Both the position numbers and the translations under genes were made by a program. From assembly GCA_009377755.1 (NCBI GenBank), contig WHTM01000003.1, forward strand, positions 62,001 through 126,000: a stretch of 64,000 bases of DNA, in the 5' to 3' direction. The DNA comes from Hyphomicrobiales bacterium. Lineage in GTDB: Bacteria > Pseudomonadota > Alphaproteobacteria > Rhizobiales > Xanthobacteraceae. This document shows positions 25,311-34,504 of the stretch, piece by piece (position 1 is the stretch's first letter; every line of letters starts with the position of its first letter). The notes under the pieces were generated by a model. That model was given only the letters and a program-made list of their open reading frames with translations. It had not been told where the DNA came from and searched no databases.

Positions 25311-25368
25311 GCTCCTCCCTTGAGACCGGCGTTACGCGCCGGCGTGTTGATGGTTGACGATCGTGAAG

Positions 25369-25821
25369 TCAGACGACTCCCGTGACCTCGCGGCGGAACG
25401 CCTTGAAGAACTGTCCAACAAGATGTTTGGCGACGCCCTTGAGCACACGTTGCCCCACACCGGCGACCAACCCGCCGATCTCGCCTTCCCCAGCATACCG
25501 CATAATCGCAGCGCCATTGGCGTCCGATGCGAGGGAAAACGTCGCACTGCCTTCGCCGTGCCCCAAGGTGCCGGAACCGGTCACGGACACGCGGCACCGC
25601 GCGGGCGCGATCTTGTCCGACAGGACGATCTCGCCCTCGAAGGTGCCGCCCACCGAAGCGACCCTGAGGGCGAGGATCAGCTTATAGCGGTCATCGCCCA
25701 CGGCGATCATGTCCTGGCAGCCGGGGATGCATTTCTTCAGCACGGCGGGGTCGTTGAGCGCCGTCCACAGCGGCTCGGCCGCCATGGGAAAGGTCTCTTC
25801 ACCGCCGATGTCGAGCTTCAT
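25369..25821 (-). CDS. CoxG-like SRPBCC protein
   Basis: The 150-residue protein of the CO dehydrogenase subunit G family starts MKLDIGGEETFPMAAEPLWTALNDPAVLKKCIPGC, with the conserved CIPGC segment, then GTFEGEIVLSD and a C-terminal helix (VAKHLVGQFFKAFRRE). CoxG proteins help place or load molybdenum hydroxylases at the membrane. Its presence between the Mo-hydroxylase genes and the importer supports one functional unit. A 58-bp gap separates it from the receptor gene. Confidence 0.85.
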   Translation of the reverse strand: MKLDIGGEETFPMAAEPLWTALNDPAVLKKCIPGCQDMIAVGDDRYKLILALRVASVGGTFEGEIVLSDKIAPARCRVSVTGSGTLGHGEGSATFSLASDANGAAIMRYAGEGEIGGLVAGVGQRVLKGVAKHLVGQFFKAFRREVTGVV

Positions 25822-25840
25822 CGCCGCCGCTCCGGGGCCT

Positions 25841-26818
25841 TCACGAAACGCGGAACAGCTTTGCCGCCAGCCCGCCGTTGATGCTGGCCACCTGATCAGG
25901 CTTCAGGCCTGCCTCGGCGACGATCTTCTGTGGCTCGTGATCGCCGATCGGGAACGGCATGTCGGAACCCAGCATGACGCGGTCGGCGCCCATCATCTCC
26001 ACGACAAATCGCAGCACCCGCGGGTCGTGGACGATCGTGTCGGTGTAGATCAGGCGAAGCGCTTCGGCCGGATCGCTGGTGCCGGGGGTGATACCGTGGT
26101 TGCGCTTGAGCCGCCCGACCACGAACGGCAAGCCGGCCGCGCCGATCGGCGCGAAGAATTTCGCGTCCTTGTAGCGCGTGATGTGTCCGCTCATTGCAAG
26201 CCGCGACATGGCGACGATCGCATCGCTCACGCGGCCCACGCCGTTGGCGAGGCCGTAATCGTTGACCCGGCTTTCGCCGGCATCGAACGCCGGATGGATG
26301 TGGACCACCGCGCCGGTTTCGTCCGCTGCCTTCCAGAATGGGTCGAGGTCGGGTGCGTCGAGCACGCTGCCGATGCCGCGTGGCAGTGTCGAGATCATCG
26401 CGCCGGGAAAGCCGTCCGCCATCGCCGACTTCAGCGCGGCGGCGGCGCGGGCGCCGTCCTGCATCGGCACCGCCGCAAGCGGAATAAAACGCGGCTCCGA
26501 TCTTGCCGCCGCCAGCAGCGCCTCGTTGATCAGCCGGCACCAAATCTCGCCTTCGGCCGGCGGCAGGTCGTTGCCAAGCCAGTCGGGCCAGCCGCCGACC
26601 ACGTGCCGGTCAATGCCCTGCTTGTCCATCCAGGCCAGCCGGCCCGGGATGTCGCTCAGGCCCTTCGAGATCGGCCGGCTCGGCTTGGCGTCGCCGAACG
26701 CCAGCGCGAGGCCGGCAGGATCCTCGATCAGGCGCAGCGAAGGCAGGCGTCCGCTCTCTTTGCGGACGGTGACGAGCAGATCCGGCGGGATCAGGTGGCC
26801 GTGAGCGTCGATGATCAT
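25841..26818 (-). CDS. ACMSD-type amidohydrolase
   Basis: This 325-residue metal-dependent hydrolase begins MIIDAHGHLIPPDLL (metal motif HGH) and contains GAMISTLPRGIG, VVHIHPAFDAGES and VMLGSDMPFPIGDHEPQ, the conserved C-terminal Asp motif. It belongs to the same family as the genes at 1042, 10388 and 39070 but is intact. In a Mo-hydroxylase operon it may decarboxylate or hydrolyse the hydroxylated ring product; the exact reaction is unknown. Confidence 0.82.
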   Translation of the reverse strand: MIIDAHGHLIPPDLLVTVRKESGRLPSLRLIEDPAGLALAFGDAKPSRPISKGLSDIPGRLAWMDKQGIDRHVVGGWPDWLGNDLPPAEGEIWCRLINEALLAAARSEPRFIPLAAVPMQDGARAAAALKSAMADGFPGAMISTLPRGIGSVLDAPDLDPFWKAADETGAVVHIHPAFDAGESRVNDYGLANGVGRVSDAIVAMSRLAMSGHITRYKDAKFFAPIGAAGLPFVVGRLKRNHGITPGTSDPAEALRLIYTDTIVHDPRVLRFVVEMMGADRVMLGSDMPFPIGDHEPQKIVAEAGLKPDQVASINGGLAAKLFRVS

Positions 26819-26837
26819 TCGTGCTGCCTCGAGTGTC

Positions 26838-27329
26838 CTATTGCCGAGCGGCGCGGGATGTATCGCCCATGGGGTGACGCGTCGCCGGCAGCAGCCCCAT
26901 TTGCTGCATCATACCGAGGTCGTCCCGCACGCCAGAATGTCTCACAATCAGGCCGTCCTGCATCTGATAGACGTGGACGTTCAGGACCGACACCGACTTT
27001 CCCGTTGGAGCCGCGTCATGCATGAGTCCGCCAAAGACCGGCAGTTCGGGAACGCCCAGGTGCGTCCCGCTCATCAGCACCTGGCAGGCGACCCAATCGC
27101 CTTCCCCGAACAGCGCCTGAATGTCCCAATGAAAGTCCGGGAAGGCGGCATACAGGCTCTTGTAGACCCGCTCTATGCCGGCCCGTCCTTCTGCGTGTCC
27201 ATGATTGGTCGCGGACGTTACAAAGCAGGCCGCGGCCGCGGCGGCGTCCTGACGGTTATGTGCCTTGACAAGCCGTCGAATGGTCGCATTGTTCCTTTCG
27301 AGTTGCGCGTTCTGGCCCTGTGACATCAT
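26838..27329 (-). CDS. SnoaL-like ester cyclase/NTF2-fold protein
   Basis: The 163-residue small alpha+beta barrel protein has the SnoaL polyketide-cyclase-like pattern: IRRLVKAHNRQDAAAAAACF, RAGIERVYKSLYAAFPDFHWDI, GDWVACQVLMSGTHLGV and VLNVHVYQMQDGLIVRHSG. Members act on small cyclic substrates or are of unknown function. It overlaps the stop of the large Mo-hydroxylase subunit by four bases, so it belongs to that operon. Confidence 0.78.
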   Translation of the reverse strand: MMSQGQNAQLERNNATIRRLVKAHNRQDAAAAAACFVTSATNHGHAEGRAGIERVYKSLYAAFPDFHWDIQALFGEGDWVACQVLMSGTHLGVPELPVFGGLMHDAAPTGKSVSVLNVHVYQMQDGLIVRHSGVRDDLGMMQQMGLLPATRHPMGDTSRAARQ

Positions 27330-29746
27330 TCGACCCCTTGAGGCTCCCCGATTTTTTCGCGTGCTGCCGCAATCATGTCGCCGAGCAGCGACACCTTGAT
27401 CGGCAGTGTGTTGACGGAAATTCCCAGCGGCTTCAAGGCGTCATTGATGGCGCTGGCGATCGCCGCCGGTGCGCCGAGGTAGCCGGACTCGCCCGAGCCC
27501 TTCTGCCCGAACACCGTATGCGGCGAGGGCGTCACGTGATGCACGATCTCGACCGGCGGCACTTCGTGCGAGGACGGTAGCAGGTAGTCCATGAAGCTCT
27601 GAGCGAGAAGCTGGCCCTCGTCGTCATAGGCGAATTCCTCGTAGAGCGCGGCGCCAATCCCGTGCGCGATGCCCCCCATGGTCATGCCGTGCACGATCTT
27701 AGGGTTGATCACGGTGCCGCAGTCGTGGCCGACCACGTAGCGCCTGATCTCCGGCTTGCCGAGCTCCGGATCGATCGCCATCAGGATCAGGTGGAACTCG
27801 AACGAGAAGCAGGGATACATTTGCACCCGGCCGTCGGCGGTCGGCAGCGCGCCGCCGGTCGGCACCTGCATCACGTGGCTGACGGACAGGCCGGGCTCCA
27901 TATCGGGCGGCAATTTGTGGAAGTTGCGGTGCGCAACGGTGACGAGGTCCATCCAGCCGAGCCGCCTCTCGGGCGCGTCCCGGTCGAAAACGCCGCCTTC
28001 CCTGTAGTGCGCGCGCTCGAGCGGAACGCCGAGATCGTGCGAAGCGATGGCGACGAGCTTCTCCCTTAATTTGCGCGCCGCATGGAACGCGGCGCCGCCC
28101 AGCATCACCGCCATGCGGCTGCCGACCGGGCTGTTGCTCGGCAATGCGCTGAGCGAATCCGGGCGCACCACGCGGATGCGCTCGGGGTCGAGTTCCAGCG
28201 TCTCGCCGACCACGGTGCCGACCAGCGTCTCGTGCCCTTGTCCGGCGGACGCGGTATGCATGGTCGCCGTGATCGCGCCGGTGGCATCGACGCTGATGCG
28301 GCAGGAATCCATCCAGGTGGTCGTGGTGTTCTTCGGATTGAGCAGCGGCTCGAACGAGGAATTGCCGCCGCTCGGCTCCAGGCAGGTGGCAAGACCGATG
28401 CCGGCCAGCATCCCGCCCGCGCGCAGCCGGTCGCGTTCGGCGACGAGGGCGCCGTAGTCGGCATGCGCCAGCACCTTGTCGATGACGGTGTGGTAGTCGC
28501 CACTGTCGTAGGTGCTGCCGCTTGGGATCAGATAGGGAAACTCCTCCTTGCGGATGAGGTTGCGCCGCCGCGCCTCCAGCCGGTCGAGGCCGAGCGAATT
28601 GGCAACCTCCTCGATGATGCGCTCGATCGCATAATTCGTCGGCGACTGTCCGAACGCGCGCACCGCTTCCTGCACGGTCTTGTTGCTGGTCACCGCGATC
28701 GCGCGGTACTGCACGCTCCTGATGCGGTAAGGGCCGACGATGGCGCCAACCGGCTTGCCGAGCTGGAACGGCGACCGTCCCGCGTAGGCGCCGACATTGT
28801 CGAGCGCGCGCATCCTCATCGACCGGATCACGCCGGTATCGTCGAACGCGACATCGACGTCGAACAGCCGCTCCGGGCCGTGCGCGTCGCCACCGCGCAT
28901 ATTCTCCAACCGGTCCTCGATCAGCCGCACCGGAAAGCCGAGCCGCTTGGTGAGATAGCCGACCAAGACCGTATGCTTGATACCGCGCTTGACGCCATAG
29001 CTGCCGCCGACATCCACGTCGTAGTGCACGCGCACCGACGAGGCCGGCAACTTCAGCGCCGTCGCGGTCTGATCCGGATATTTCGGCATCTGGATCGAGG
29101 CCCAGACGTCGAGCATCTCGCGCCACGGGTCCCAGCTTGCCGCGACGGCGAAGGTCTCGATCGGCACCGTGGAGCTGCGGCCCCACTTCACCCGCAATGA
29201 CAGGTGACGTGGGCTCTCGGCGAAATCGCGCTCGACCTCGCCCCAGACGAAGGTTCGGTCGAGCAGCACGTTCGATCCGTGACCGGCATGCACCAGCGGC
29301 GCGTCGGATTTGAGCGCATCCTCGGCGTCGAGCACGAACGGCAGCCGCTCATAGCTGATCTTGACGCGCTCGGCCGCATCCTCCGCCAGCGCGCGGGTAT
29401 CGGCAACCACCGCAACGACCCATTCGCCGGCATAGCGCGCGATGTCGACGGCGAGCGGCCGGCGCGGCACGTGCGGCGTATCGAGGCCGGCGGCGAGCGG
29501 TAGCGTCGCCGCCGCAAGTTCGCGACCGTCGAGCACGTAGTGCACGCCCGGCATCGCGAGCGCCGCGGTCTTGTCAATCCCGACGATACGGGCGGCAGGG
29601 TAGGGGCAGGTGACGAGCGCCACATGGCGCAAGCCGGGAACCGCAATGTCGGCGGCAAAGCGCCCCTTGCCGACGACGAAACGACGGTCCTCCCGCACCC
29701 GGCGGTCGGAGGAGACGAAGCGGAACGTGCGCGGAGCTTCGCTCAT
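27326..29746 (-). CDS. molybdopterin-binding large subunit of a xanthine dehydrogenase-family hydroxylase
   Basis: The 806-residue catalytic subunit starts at ATG 29746, overlapping the 2Fe-2S subunit by four bases. Family motifs are GGSYGVKRGIKHTVLVGYL, SAGQGHETL and the terminal catalytic Glu in GQKGSGESGYLGAPA. The active-site loop reads NKTVQEAVRAFGQSPTNY, where CO dehydrogenases have VAYRCSFR or AYRGAGR and xanthine oxidases have FRGFGG. CO oxidation is therefore unlikely and hydroxylation of an N-heterocycle or other aromatic is more plausible. It forms an alpha-beta-gamma hydroxylase with the next two genes. Confidence 0.88.
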   Translation of the reverse strand: MSEAPRTFRFVSSDRRVREDRRFVVGKGRFAADIAVPGLRHVALVTCPYPAARIVGIDKTAALAMPGVHYVLDGRELAAATLPLAAGLDTPHVPRRPLAVDIARYAGEWVVAVVADTRALAEDAAERVKISYERLPFVLDAEDALKSDAPLVHAGHGSNVLLDRTFVWGEVERDFAESPRHLSLRVKWGRSSTVPIETFAVAASWDPWREMLDVWASIQMPKYPDQTATALKLPASSVRVHYDVDVGGSYGVKRGIKHTVLVGYLTKRLGFPVRLIEDRLENMRGGDAHGPERLFDVDVAFDDTGVIRSMRMRALDNVGAYAGRSPFQLGKPVGAIVGPYRIRSVQYRAIAVTSNKTVQEAVRAFGQSPTNYAIERIIEEVANSLGLDRLEARRRNLIRKEEFPYLIPSGSTYDSGDYHTVIDKVLAHADYGALVAERDRLRAGGMLAGIGLATCLEPSGGNSSFEPLLNPKNTTTTWMDSCRISVDATGAITATMHTASAGQGHETLVGTVVGETLELDPERIRVVRPDSLSALPSNSPVGSRMAVMLGGAAFHAARKLREKLVAIASHDLGVPLERAHYREGGVFDRDAPERRLGWMDLVTVAHRNFHKLPPDMEPGLSVSHVMQVPTGGALPTADGRVQMYPCFSFEFHLILMAIDPELGKPEIRRYVVGHDCGTVINPKIVHGMTMGGIAHGIGAALYEEFAYDDEGQLLAQSFMDYLLPSSHEVPPVEIVHHVTPSPHTVFGQKGSGESGYLGAPAAIASAINDALKPLGISVNTLPIKVSLLGDMIAAAREKIGEPQGVE

Positions 29747-30237
29747 GCGCCCGCCTCCGGCGGCCGGTTGACGCCGCGTATGCGCTCGGCCGCAAGTGCG
29801 ATGGCATCGACGATCTGCGCATAACCGGTGCAGCGGCAGATGTTGCCGGAGATGGCGTCGACGATGTCGCCGCGCGACGGCGCCGGATTATTGGTGAGCA
29901 GGGCATGCGCCGCCAGGATCATCGCCGGCGTGCAGTAGCCGCACTGCATGCCGTGCGTCTCGCAGAAAGCATCTTGCAGGATCGACAGCTCGCCCGGTCC
30001 CGGCGTCACGCCTTCGATCGTCGTGATGGCGATGCCGTCGGCCTGCACGGCGAACATCAGGCATGAGCGCACCGCGGCGCCGTCGCACAGTACCGTGCAG
30101 GCGCCGCACACGCCGTGCTCGCAGCCGGCATGCGCTCCGGTCAACCCGAGGTTATCGCGCAAGGCATCCAGCAGGGTGGTGCGCGGCTCGACGTCGACGC
30201 CGTGGATGGCTCCGTTGACCGTAAGCTCAACACGCAT
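29743..30237 (-). CDS. (2Fe-2S)-binding small subunit of the molybdenum hydroxylase
   Basis: The 164-residue protein has the plant-type ferredoxin cluster GCEHGVCGACTVLCDG and the second, all-alpha cluster MQCGYCTPAMIL plus NICRCTGYAQIV. This is the CoxS/HcrC layout carrying electrons from Mo to FAD. ATG 30237 has GAGGGCCGG upstream; the longer in-frame extension to 30330 comes from the neighbouring gene. It overlaps the FAD subunit by 11 bases. Confidence 0.92.
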   Translation of the reverse strand: MRVELTVNGAIHGVDVEPRTTLLDALRDNLGLTGAHAGCEHGVCGACTVLCDGAAVRSCLMFAVQADGIAITTIEGVTPGPGELSILQDAFCETHGMQCGYCTPAMILAAHALLTNNPAPSRGDIVDAISGNICRCTGYAQIVDAIALAAERIRGVNRPPEAGA

Positions 30238-31114
30238 CCGGCCCTCGCTGCTTAGCGGATGCGAGAGCATCGGTGATGGCGCGCAGCGCCAGCGTCGCGG
30301 CGACGCGGCGGCGGTATGGTGCTGAGGCATGCAGATCGGCCGTCACGTCCACATCTGCAAGCGCACCCTCGATCGCCGGGCGCAGCCGCGCCGCGTCGGG
30401 CCGGTTGCCGCTCAGTTCCTGTTCGACACGCTCCAGCCGGATGGGAACGTCCGTGACGGCGCCGACGCCGATCGCGATACGCCGACAGATGCCGTCCTCG
30501 TCCACTGTCACCTGCGCCGCGGCCGACACGAAGGCGAAGTCGCTGCGCCGTGCGCTGACCTCGTGGAAGCCGACGCCGATGTGTCCGTCGCGCCAGATCG
30601 GAAAGCGCACCTCCATCAGGCAGGCGGCCATCGGCAGCGCGGTGATGGTCGGGCCGATGAAGAACTCCGATGCCGGGATGTCGCCATTCCGGCCTGCCTC
30701 ACGGTAGGTGAGCGTCGCGTCGAGCGTGACCGCGACCAACGCCAGTTCCGCCGCGGGATCGGCATTCGCGAGCGACCCGCCGACCGTTCCGCGCGCCCGG
30801 GTCGCGGCGTGACCGATCCACGGCATCACCGCCGCGAGCAGCGGCATGCGGGTGGCCACGATAGGGTCGTTCTCGACGACACATTGCCGGGTCGCCGCGC
30901 CGATGGCGAGATGCCCGTCTTCCTCGCGGATGTAGGACAGCGCGGAGATGCGGCTAACGTCGATGAGACGCGTCGGCCGAGACAGGCGCATCGCCATCAT
31001 CGGCACCAGCGTCTGACCGCCGGCGATGATCCGTGCCCCCTCGTCGCCGCCGAGGAGCGCGCAGGCCTCATCGATATCGGCTGGTCGTGAATACTCGAAC
31101 GGCGCCGCTTTCAT
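30227..31114 (-). CDS. FAD-binding medium subunit of the molybdenum hydroxylase (CoxM-like)
   Basis: The product is 295 residues. The FAD motif AGGQTLVPMMAMR lies near residues 31-43 and the second motif RGTVGGSLANADPAAEL around residues 110-125, both typical of CoxM-type subunits. It opens the minus-strand operon (FAD, 2Fe-2S, Mo, SnoaL, amidohydrolase, CoxG, importer). The 190-bp gap to the divergent Bug receptor at 31305 should hold both promoters; no operator was obvious. Confidence 0.9.
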   Translation of the reverse strand: MKAAPFEYSRPADIDEACALLGGDEGARIIAGGQTLVPMMAMRLSRPTRLIDVSRISALSYIREEDGHLAIGAATRQCVVENDPIVATRMPLLAAVMPWIGHAATRARGTVGGSLANADPAAELALVAVTLDATLTYREAGRNGDIPASEFFIGPTITALPMAACLMEVRFPIWRDGHIGVGFHEVSARRSDFAFVSAAAQVTVDEDGICRRIAIGVGAVTDVPIRLERVEQELSGNRPDAARLRPAIEGALADVDVTADLHASAPYRRRVAATLALRAITDALASAKQRGPDAC

Positions 31115-31304
31115 CGCCGGCCATGCTGAACGTGCTTTGCGCGTGCGTCAATTCCTGCGCGTGGTGCGGCGGTCGGCGCATGGACGCGCCTTTGGGGGCG
31201 GCAATTGCCGCCGTTCGGCTTTCCCTCTAGCATCGGCGCCAGTGACGCCTGCGATCCGCATCGTTGGCCATCATTGTTGTGCCATCGGGCGAGGGGAGGA
31301 TATC

Positions 31305-32339
31305 GTGCATTCGTCGAGCCGGAGAGAATGTCACAGCGGTGCAACGGCCGCACTGCGGTTCGCGTGGGGCCGGACGATCGGCGTCCTGGCGGTGGTCGGT
31401 CTGGTCGCCCTCTGTGCCGGGTCGTCGATCGCGCAAGCGCAGGGCGCCTATCCGTCGCGGCCGATCCGGCTGGTGGTCAGCTTTCCTCCCGGAGGCGGGC
31501 TCGACATCATCGCCCGCCTGTTCGCCGACAAGATGACTCCCATGCTGGGCCAGCCGGTCGTGGTGGAAAACCGCGCCGGGGCCGCAGGCGCAGTCGCTGG
31601 CAAGCAGGTCGCTTCCGCGGAGCCGGACGGCTACACGGTTCTCGTCGCCTCCAATTCGATGATCATCAATCAGATCATGAACCCGAAGTCGGGGCTCGAT
31701 ACCGAGCGTGATCTTTACGCGGTCGCCAGCGTCGCGCCGCAGGCGATCATTATCGTCACGGCGCCCGATCTCAAGGTCAGCTCGCTCAAGGAGCTGATCG
31801 ACGTGGCTCGCACTCGCTCGCTCAACTTCGGTACGCCCGGTCCAGGCTCGATCCCGCATCTCCTGTTCGAGCAGTTCCTGTCGACGCTCCCGGGCGTGAA
31901 GATGACGCATGTGCCGTTCCAGGGTGCTGGCCCGGCGTTGACCGGGATTATGACCAATCAGGTCGAGGTCGGATCGGTGACCCTGCCGCCGTCGGTCGGG
32001 CTCGTGAGCGCCAATAAGGTGCGGGGCATCGCGGTGACCACGGCCGCACGCTCGAAGGCGCTGCCGCAAATCCCGACGACCACCGAAGCCGGATTCCCGG
32101 CGGTCGTCGGAACGGCGTGGTGCGCCTTCTTCATGCCGGCCAAGACGCCGCAGGCGATCGCCGACCGACTCGGCGCGGTCTTCCTGCAGGTCGCCGCCAT
32201 GCCGGACGTGCAGGAGCGGCTGGGCAAGCTCGGCTTCGAGCCGACCACGACTCCCGGCGAGCAGTTCCGGCGCGAGCTTGCGCAGGAGATCAAGACCTGG
32301 ACCACGGTGGTGGAGAAGGTCGGACTGAAGCGGCAGTGA
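31305..32339 (+). CDS. Bug/TctC-family tripartite tricarboxylate receptor (1)
   Basis: The 344-residue periplasmic receptor starts at GTG 31305, four bases after GAGGGGAGGA. A long signal region ends at GSSIAQAQG, and the mature protein begins YPSRPIRLVVSFPPGGGLD, the Bug signature, followed by VENRAGAAGAVAGK and DGYTVLVASNS. No TctA/TctB membrane genes are adjacent, as is common for these expanded families. It is 111 bp upstream of the crotonase gene and on the same strand, so it may deliver a carboxylic acid to that pathway. Confidence 0.85.
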   Translation: MHSSSRRECHSGATAALRFAWGRTIGVLAVVGLVALCAGSSIAQAQGAYPSRPIRLVVSFPPGGGLDIIARLFADKMTPMLGQPVVVENRAGAAGAVAGKQVASAEPDGYTVLVASNSMIINQIMNPKSGLDTERDLYAVASVAPQAIIIVTAPDLKVSSLKELIDVARTRSLNFGTPGPGSIPHLLFEQFLSTLPGVKMTHVPFQGAGPALTGIMTNQVEVGSVTLPPSVGLVSANKVRGIAVTTAARSKALPQIPTTTEAGFPAVVGTAWCAFFMPAKTPQAIADRLGAVFLQVAAMPDVQERLGKLGFEPTTTPGEQFRRELAQEIKTWTTVVEKVGLKRQ

Positions 32340-32450
32340 CGCCGCCCGCGCGTCGGTTCGCAACCGGCGCGGGAACAACACTCATCGGCGGCGCCGGCGG
32401 CGCCGCTTCCATTCGCATGGCAGGGACGTGACGGAAGGATACGGGCGAGG

Positions 32451-33287
32451 ATGATGTCTCGATTTGCGGACTATCAGAGCAAGTTCTCGGAAATCCGGAT
32501 GGAGCGCACCGACGGCATCCTGCAGATGACGCTGCATAGCGGCGGCCAGCCGCTGCGATGGGGTCCGACGATCCAGTCCGAGCTGGTAGACGCTTTCACG
32601 CAGGTCGGCGCCGACCGCGACAACCGCATCATTATTCTCACCGGCATCGGCAACGAGTTCAGCGGCCCGCGCGCCGAGCCGGGCAAGTCGTTCTACCGCG
32701 AAGTCTCGCACCACATCACCGCCGATCTGCTCGACCGCACCCATTGGAATGCGCATCGTGTTATGACCCGCATGCTCGACATCGAGGTGCCGATGATCGG
32801 CGTTGTCAACGGCCCGGCCATGCGGCATTCGGAGCTGCCGCTGATGTGCGACATCGTGATCGCATCGGACGATGCGACATTCGAGGACACGGCGCACTTC
32901 AAGATCGCGAGCCAGATCCCCGGCGACGGGATCAACATCGTCTATACGATGCTGCTTGGGCTCAACCGCGCCCGCTACTTCATGCTGACCGGGCAGATCA
33001 TCGGCGCCAGGGAGGCGAAGGAGCTCGGCCTCGTCGCCGAACTGATGCCGCGCGGGCACTTGCTGCCGCGGGCGTGGGAACTGGCGCGTGAGCTCGCGAA
33101 GAAGAACGATCTGCTGCTGCGCTACACCCGCGTCGCCCTGATCCAGCCGCTGAAGAAGTGGATGGAGCAGGAGGTGATGTATCACCTTGCGCTGGAATCG
33201 CTGGCCAAGCTCGACAAGGAGGACGTTCACCCGGACACCGCCGAGATCGAGCAGGCGAAGGTTGCCGGTGCAACGCGCAAGGATTGA
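32451..33287 (+). CDS. enoyl-CoA hydratase/isomerase (crotonase) family, possibly 6-oxocamphor hydrolase-like
   Basis: The 278-residue crotonase-fold protein has an oxyanion-hole region IIILTGIGNEFSGPRAEPGKSF and central NGPAMRHSELPLMCDIVIASD, then FEDTAHFKIASQIPGDGINIV. The last two segments differ from classical ECH (EEALGGGCEL) and recall 6-oxocamphor hydrolase, a crotonase that opens cyclic 1,3-diketones by retro-Claisen cleavage. The start is ATG 32451 or 32454. It lies between two Bug receptors. The specific substrate is not proven. Confidence 0.75.
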   Translation: MMSRFADYQSKFSEIRMERTDGILQMTLHSGGQPLRWGPTIQSELVDAFTQVGADRDNRIIILTGIGNEFSGPRAEPGKSFYREVSHHITADLLDRTHWNAHRVMTRMLDIEVPMIGVVNGPAMRHSELPLMCDIVIASDDATFEDTAHFKIASQIPGDGINIVYTMLLGLNRARYFMLTGQIIGAREAKELGLVAELMPRGHLLPRAWELARELAKKNDLLLRYTRVALIQPLKKWMEQEVMYHLALESLAKLDKEDVHPDTAEIEQAKVAGATRKD

Positions 33288-33436
33288 AACCCGCGCGGCG
33301 AACACGTCCCGTTAGACTGCAATCAACATCACCAACTGCAAATGCAACGGATGCATGCAGGCGGCGATATTGACGACCAACGTGAGGGGAGCGCAAAGTC
33401 ATTAATTAGCATACGAACAATCTCAGGGGCGGAAAC

Positions 33437-34423
33437 ATGAAACCCATCCGGCTCGCGCTCGGCGCGCTGCTGGCGCTCTCCGTCCTCCCGTCGCCCGCGC
33501 ACGCGCAGGACAAGTATCCCAGTAAGCCGATCAAGATCCTGATTCCGTTCGGGCCGGGCGGCGCGCCTGATATCGTCGCGCGGGTCGTCGGCGAACAGCT
33601 CCGCGCCAGTCTCGGCCAGGCCATCGTCATCGAGAACAAGCCGGGTGCATTCGGCATCCTTGCGGTGGAAACGATGGCGGCCGCCAAGCCAGACGGCTAC
33701 ACGCTGATGATGGGCAACGTCGCGACCAATGCGATGACGCCGATCATCCACCGCAAGAGGATGAAGATCGATTACGAGAAGGCCGTCGTGCCAGTCATGC
33801 GGCTGACGCGAATCCCCGCGTTCCTGGTGATCGCCCCGAGCATTCCGGCGAAAACTTCCGCGGAGTTCGTCGCCTGGGCCAAGCAGCGGTCCGGGCAGGT
33901 GCGTTACAACACGGCGGGCGCCGGCAGCTTCGTGCACGTCGACCTGATCGCCTTCTCCAGGAAGGCCGGCATCGAAGCGGCGCACATCCCCGTGAAATCC
34001 GGCGCGGTGCAGATGATGAGCGACATCATGCGCGGCGACGCGCATTTCACCTTCATGAACGTGGCCACCAGCGCCGGCCAGGTGCGGGGCGGCGGGGTGC
34101 GGGCTTTGGCGATCGCCGCCGACAAGCGATTGCCGGAATTCCCCGATCTGCCGACCATGGCCGAGATCGGCTATGCGGGCATCGGCACGGCGCAGTGGCA
34201 GGGCCTGTTCGCTCCGGCCAGCACGCCCGATGCCGTGATCGAGAGGCTGCACAAGGCGGTCACGGAAGCGCTCAAGACCGAGACGGTCCGGGCGCACTTT
34301 GCCAAGTCGTTCGTGCAGATCGATCCGACCGGCTCGCCTGCTGAAGCGCGCACGTGGCTAAAGGATGAAATGACGCTCTGGGCCAAGGCGTGGAGCGAGG
34401 CCAACATCAATCTCGATGATTGA
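33437..34423 (+). CDS. Bug/TctC-family tripartite tricarboxylate receptor (2)
   Basis: The 328-residue receptor has a signal peptide ending PSPAHAQ, then KYPSKPIKILIPFGPGGAPD, IENKPGAFGILAVE and DGYTLMMGN. These are the Bug hallmarks: a beta-strand loop gripping a carboxylate through water. It is followed at 34505 by an NDP-forming acyl-CoA synthetase on the same strand, suggesting uptake then CoA activation of the same acid. It differs clearly in sequence from receptors 1, 3 and 4. Confidence 0.87.
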   Translation: MKPIRLALGALLALSVLPSPAHAQDKYPSKPIKILIPFGPGGAPDIVARVVGEQLRASLGQAIVIENKPGAFGILAVETMAAAKPDGYTLMMGNVATNAMTPIIHRKRMKIDYEKAVVPVMRLTRIPAFLVIAPSIPAKTSAEFVAWAKQRSGQVRYNTAGAGSFVHVDLIAFSRKAGIEAAHIPVKSGAVQMMSDIMRGDAHFTFMNVATSAGQVRGGGVRALAIAADKRLPEFPDLPTMAEIGYAGIGTAQWQGLFAPASTPDAVIERLHKAVTEALKTETVRAHFAKSFVQIDPTGSPAEARTWLKDEMTLWAKAWSEANINLDD

Positions 34424-34504
34424 GCATCGGTTGTAACGTCTGTGCTTTGAGCGGGTGAGCAGCGTCACGTCGGGCGTCGATGCGGCATGGGAGGAACGGT
34501 TTCG

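Noticed and set aside
27326-29746. Calling the large Mo subunit a CO dehydrogenase (coxL)
   Set aside because: The active-site loop lacks the VAYRCSFR form I motif and the AYRGAGR form II motif, so CO oxidation is not supported.
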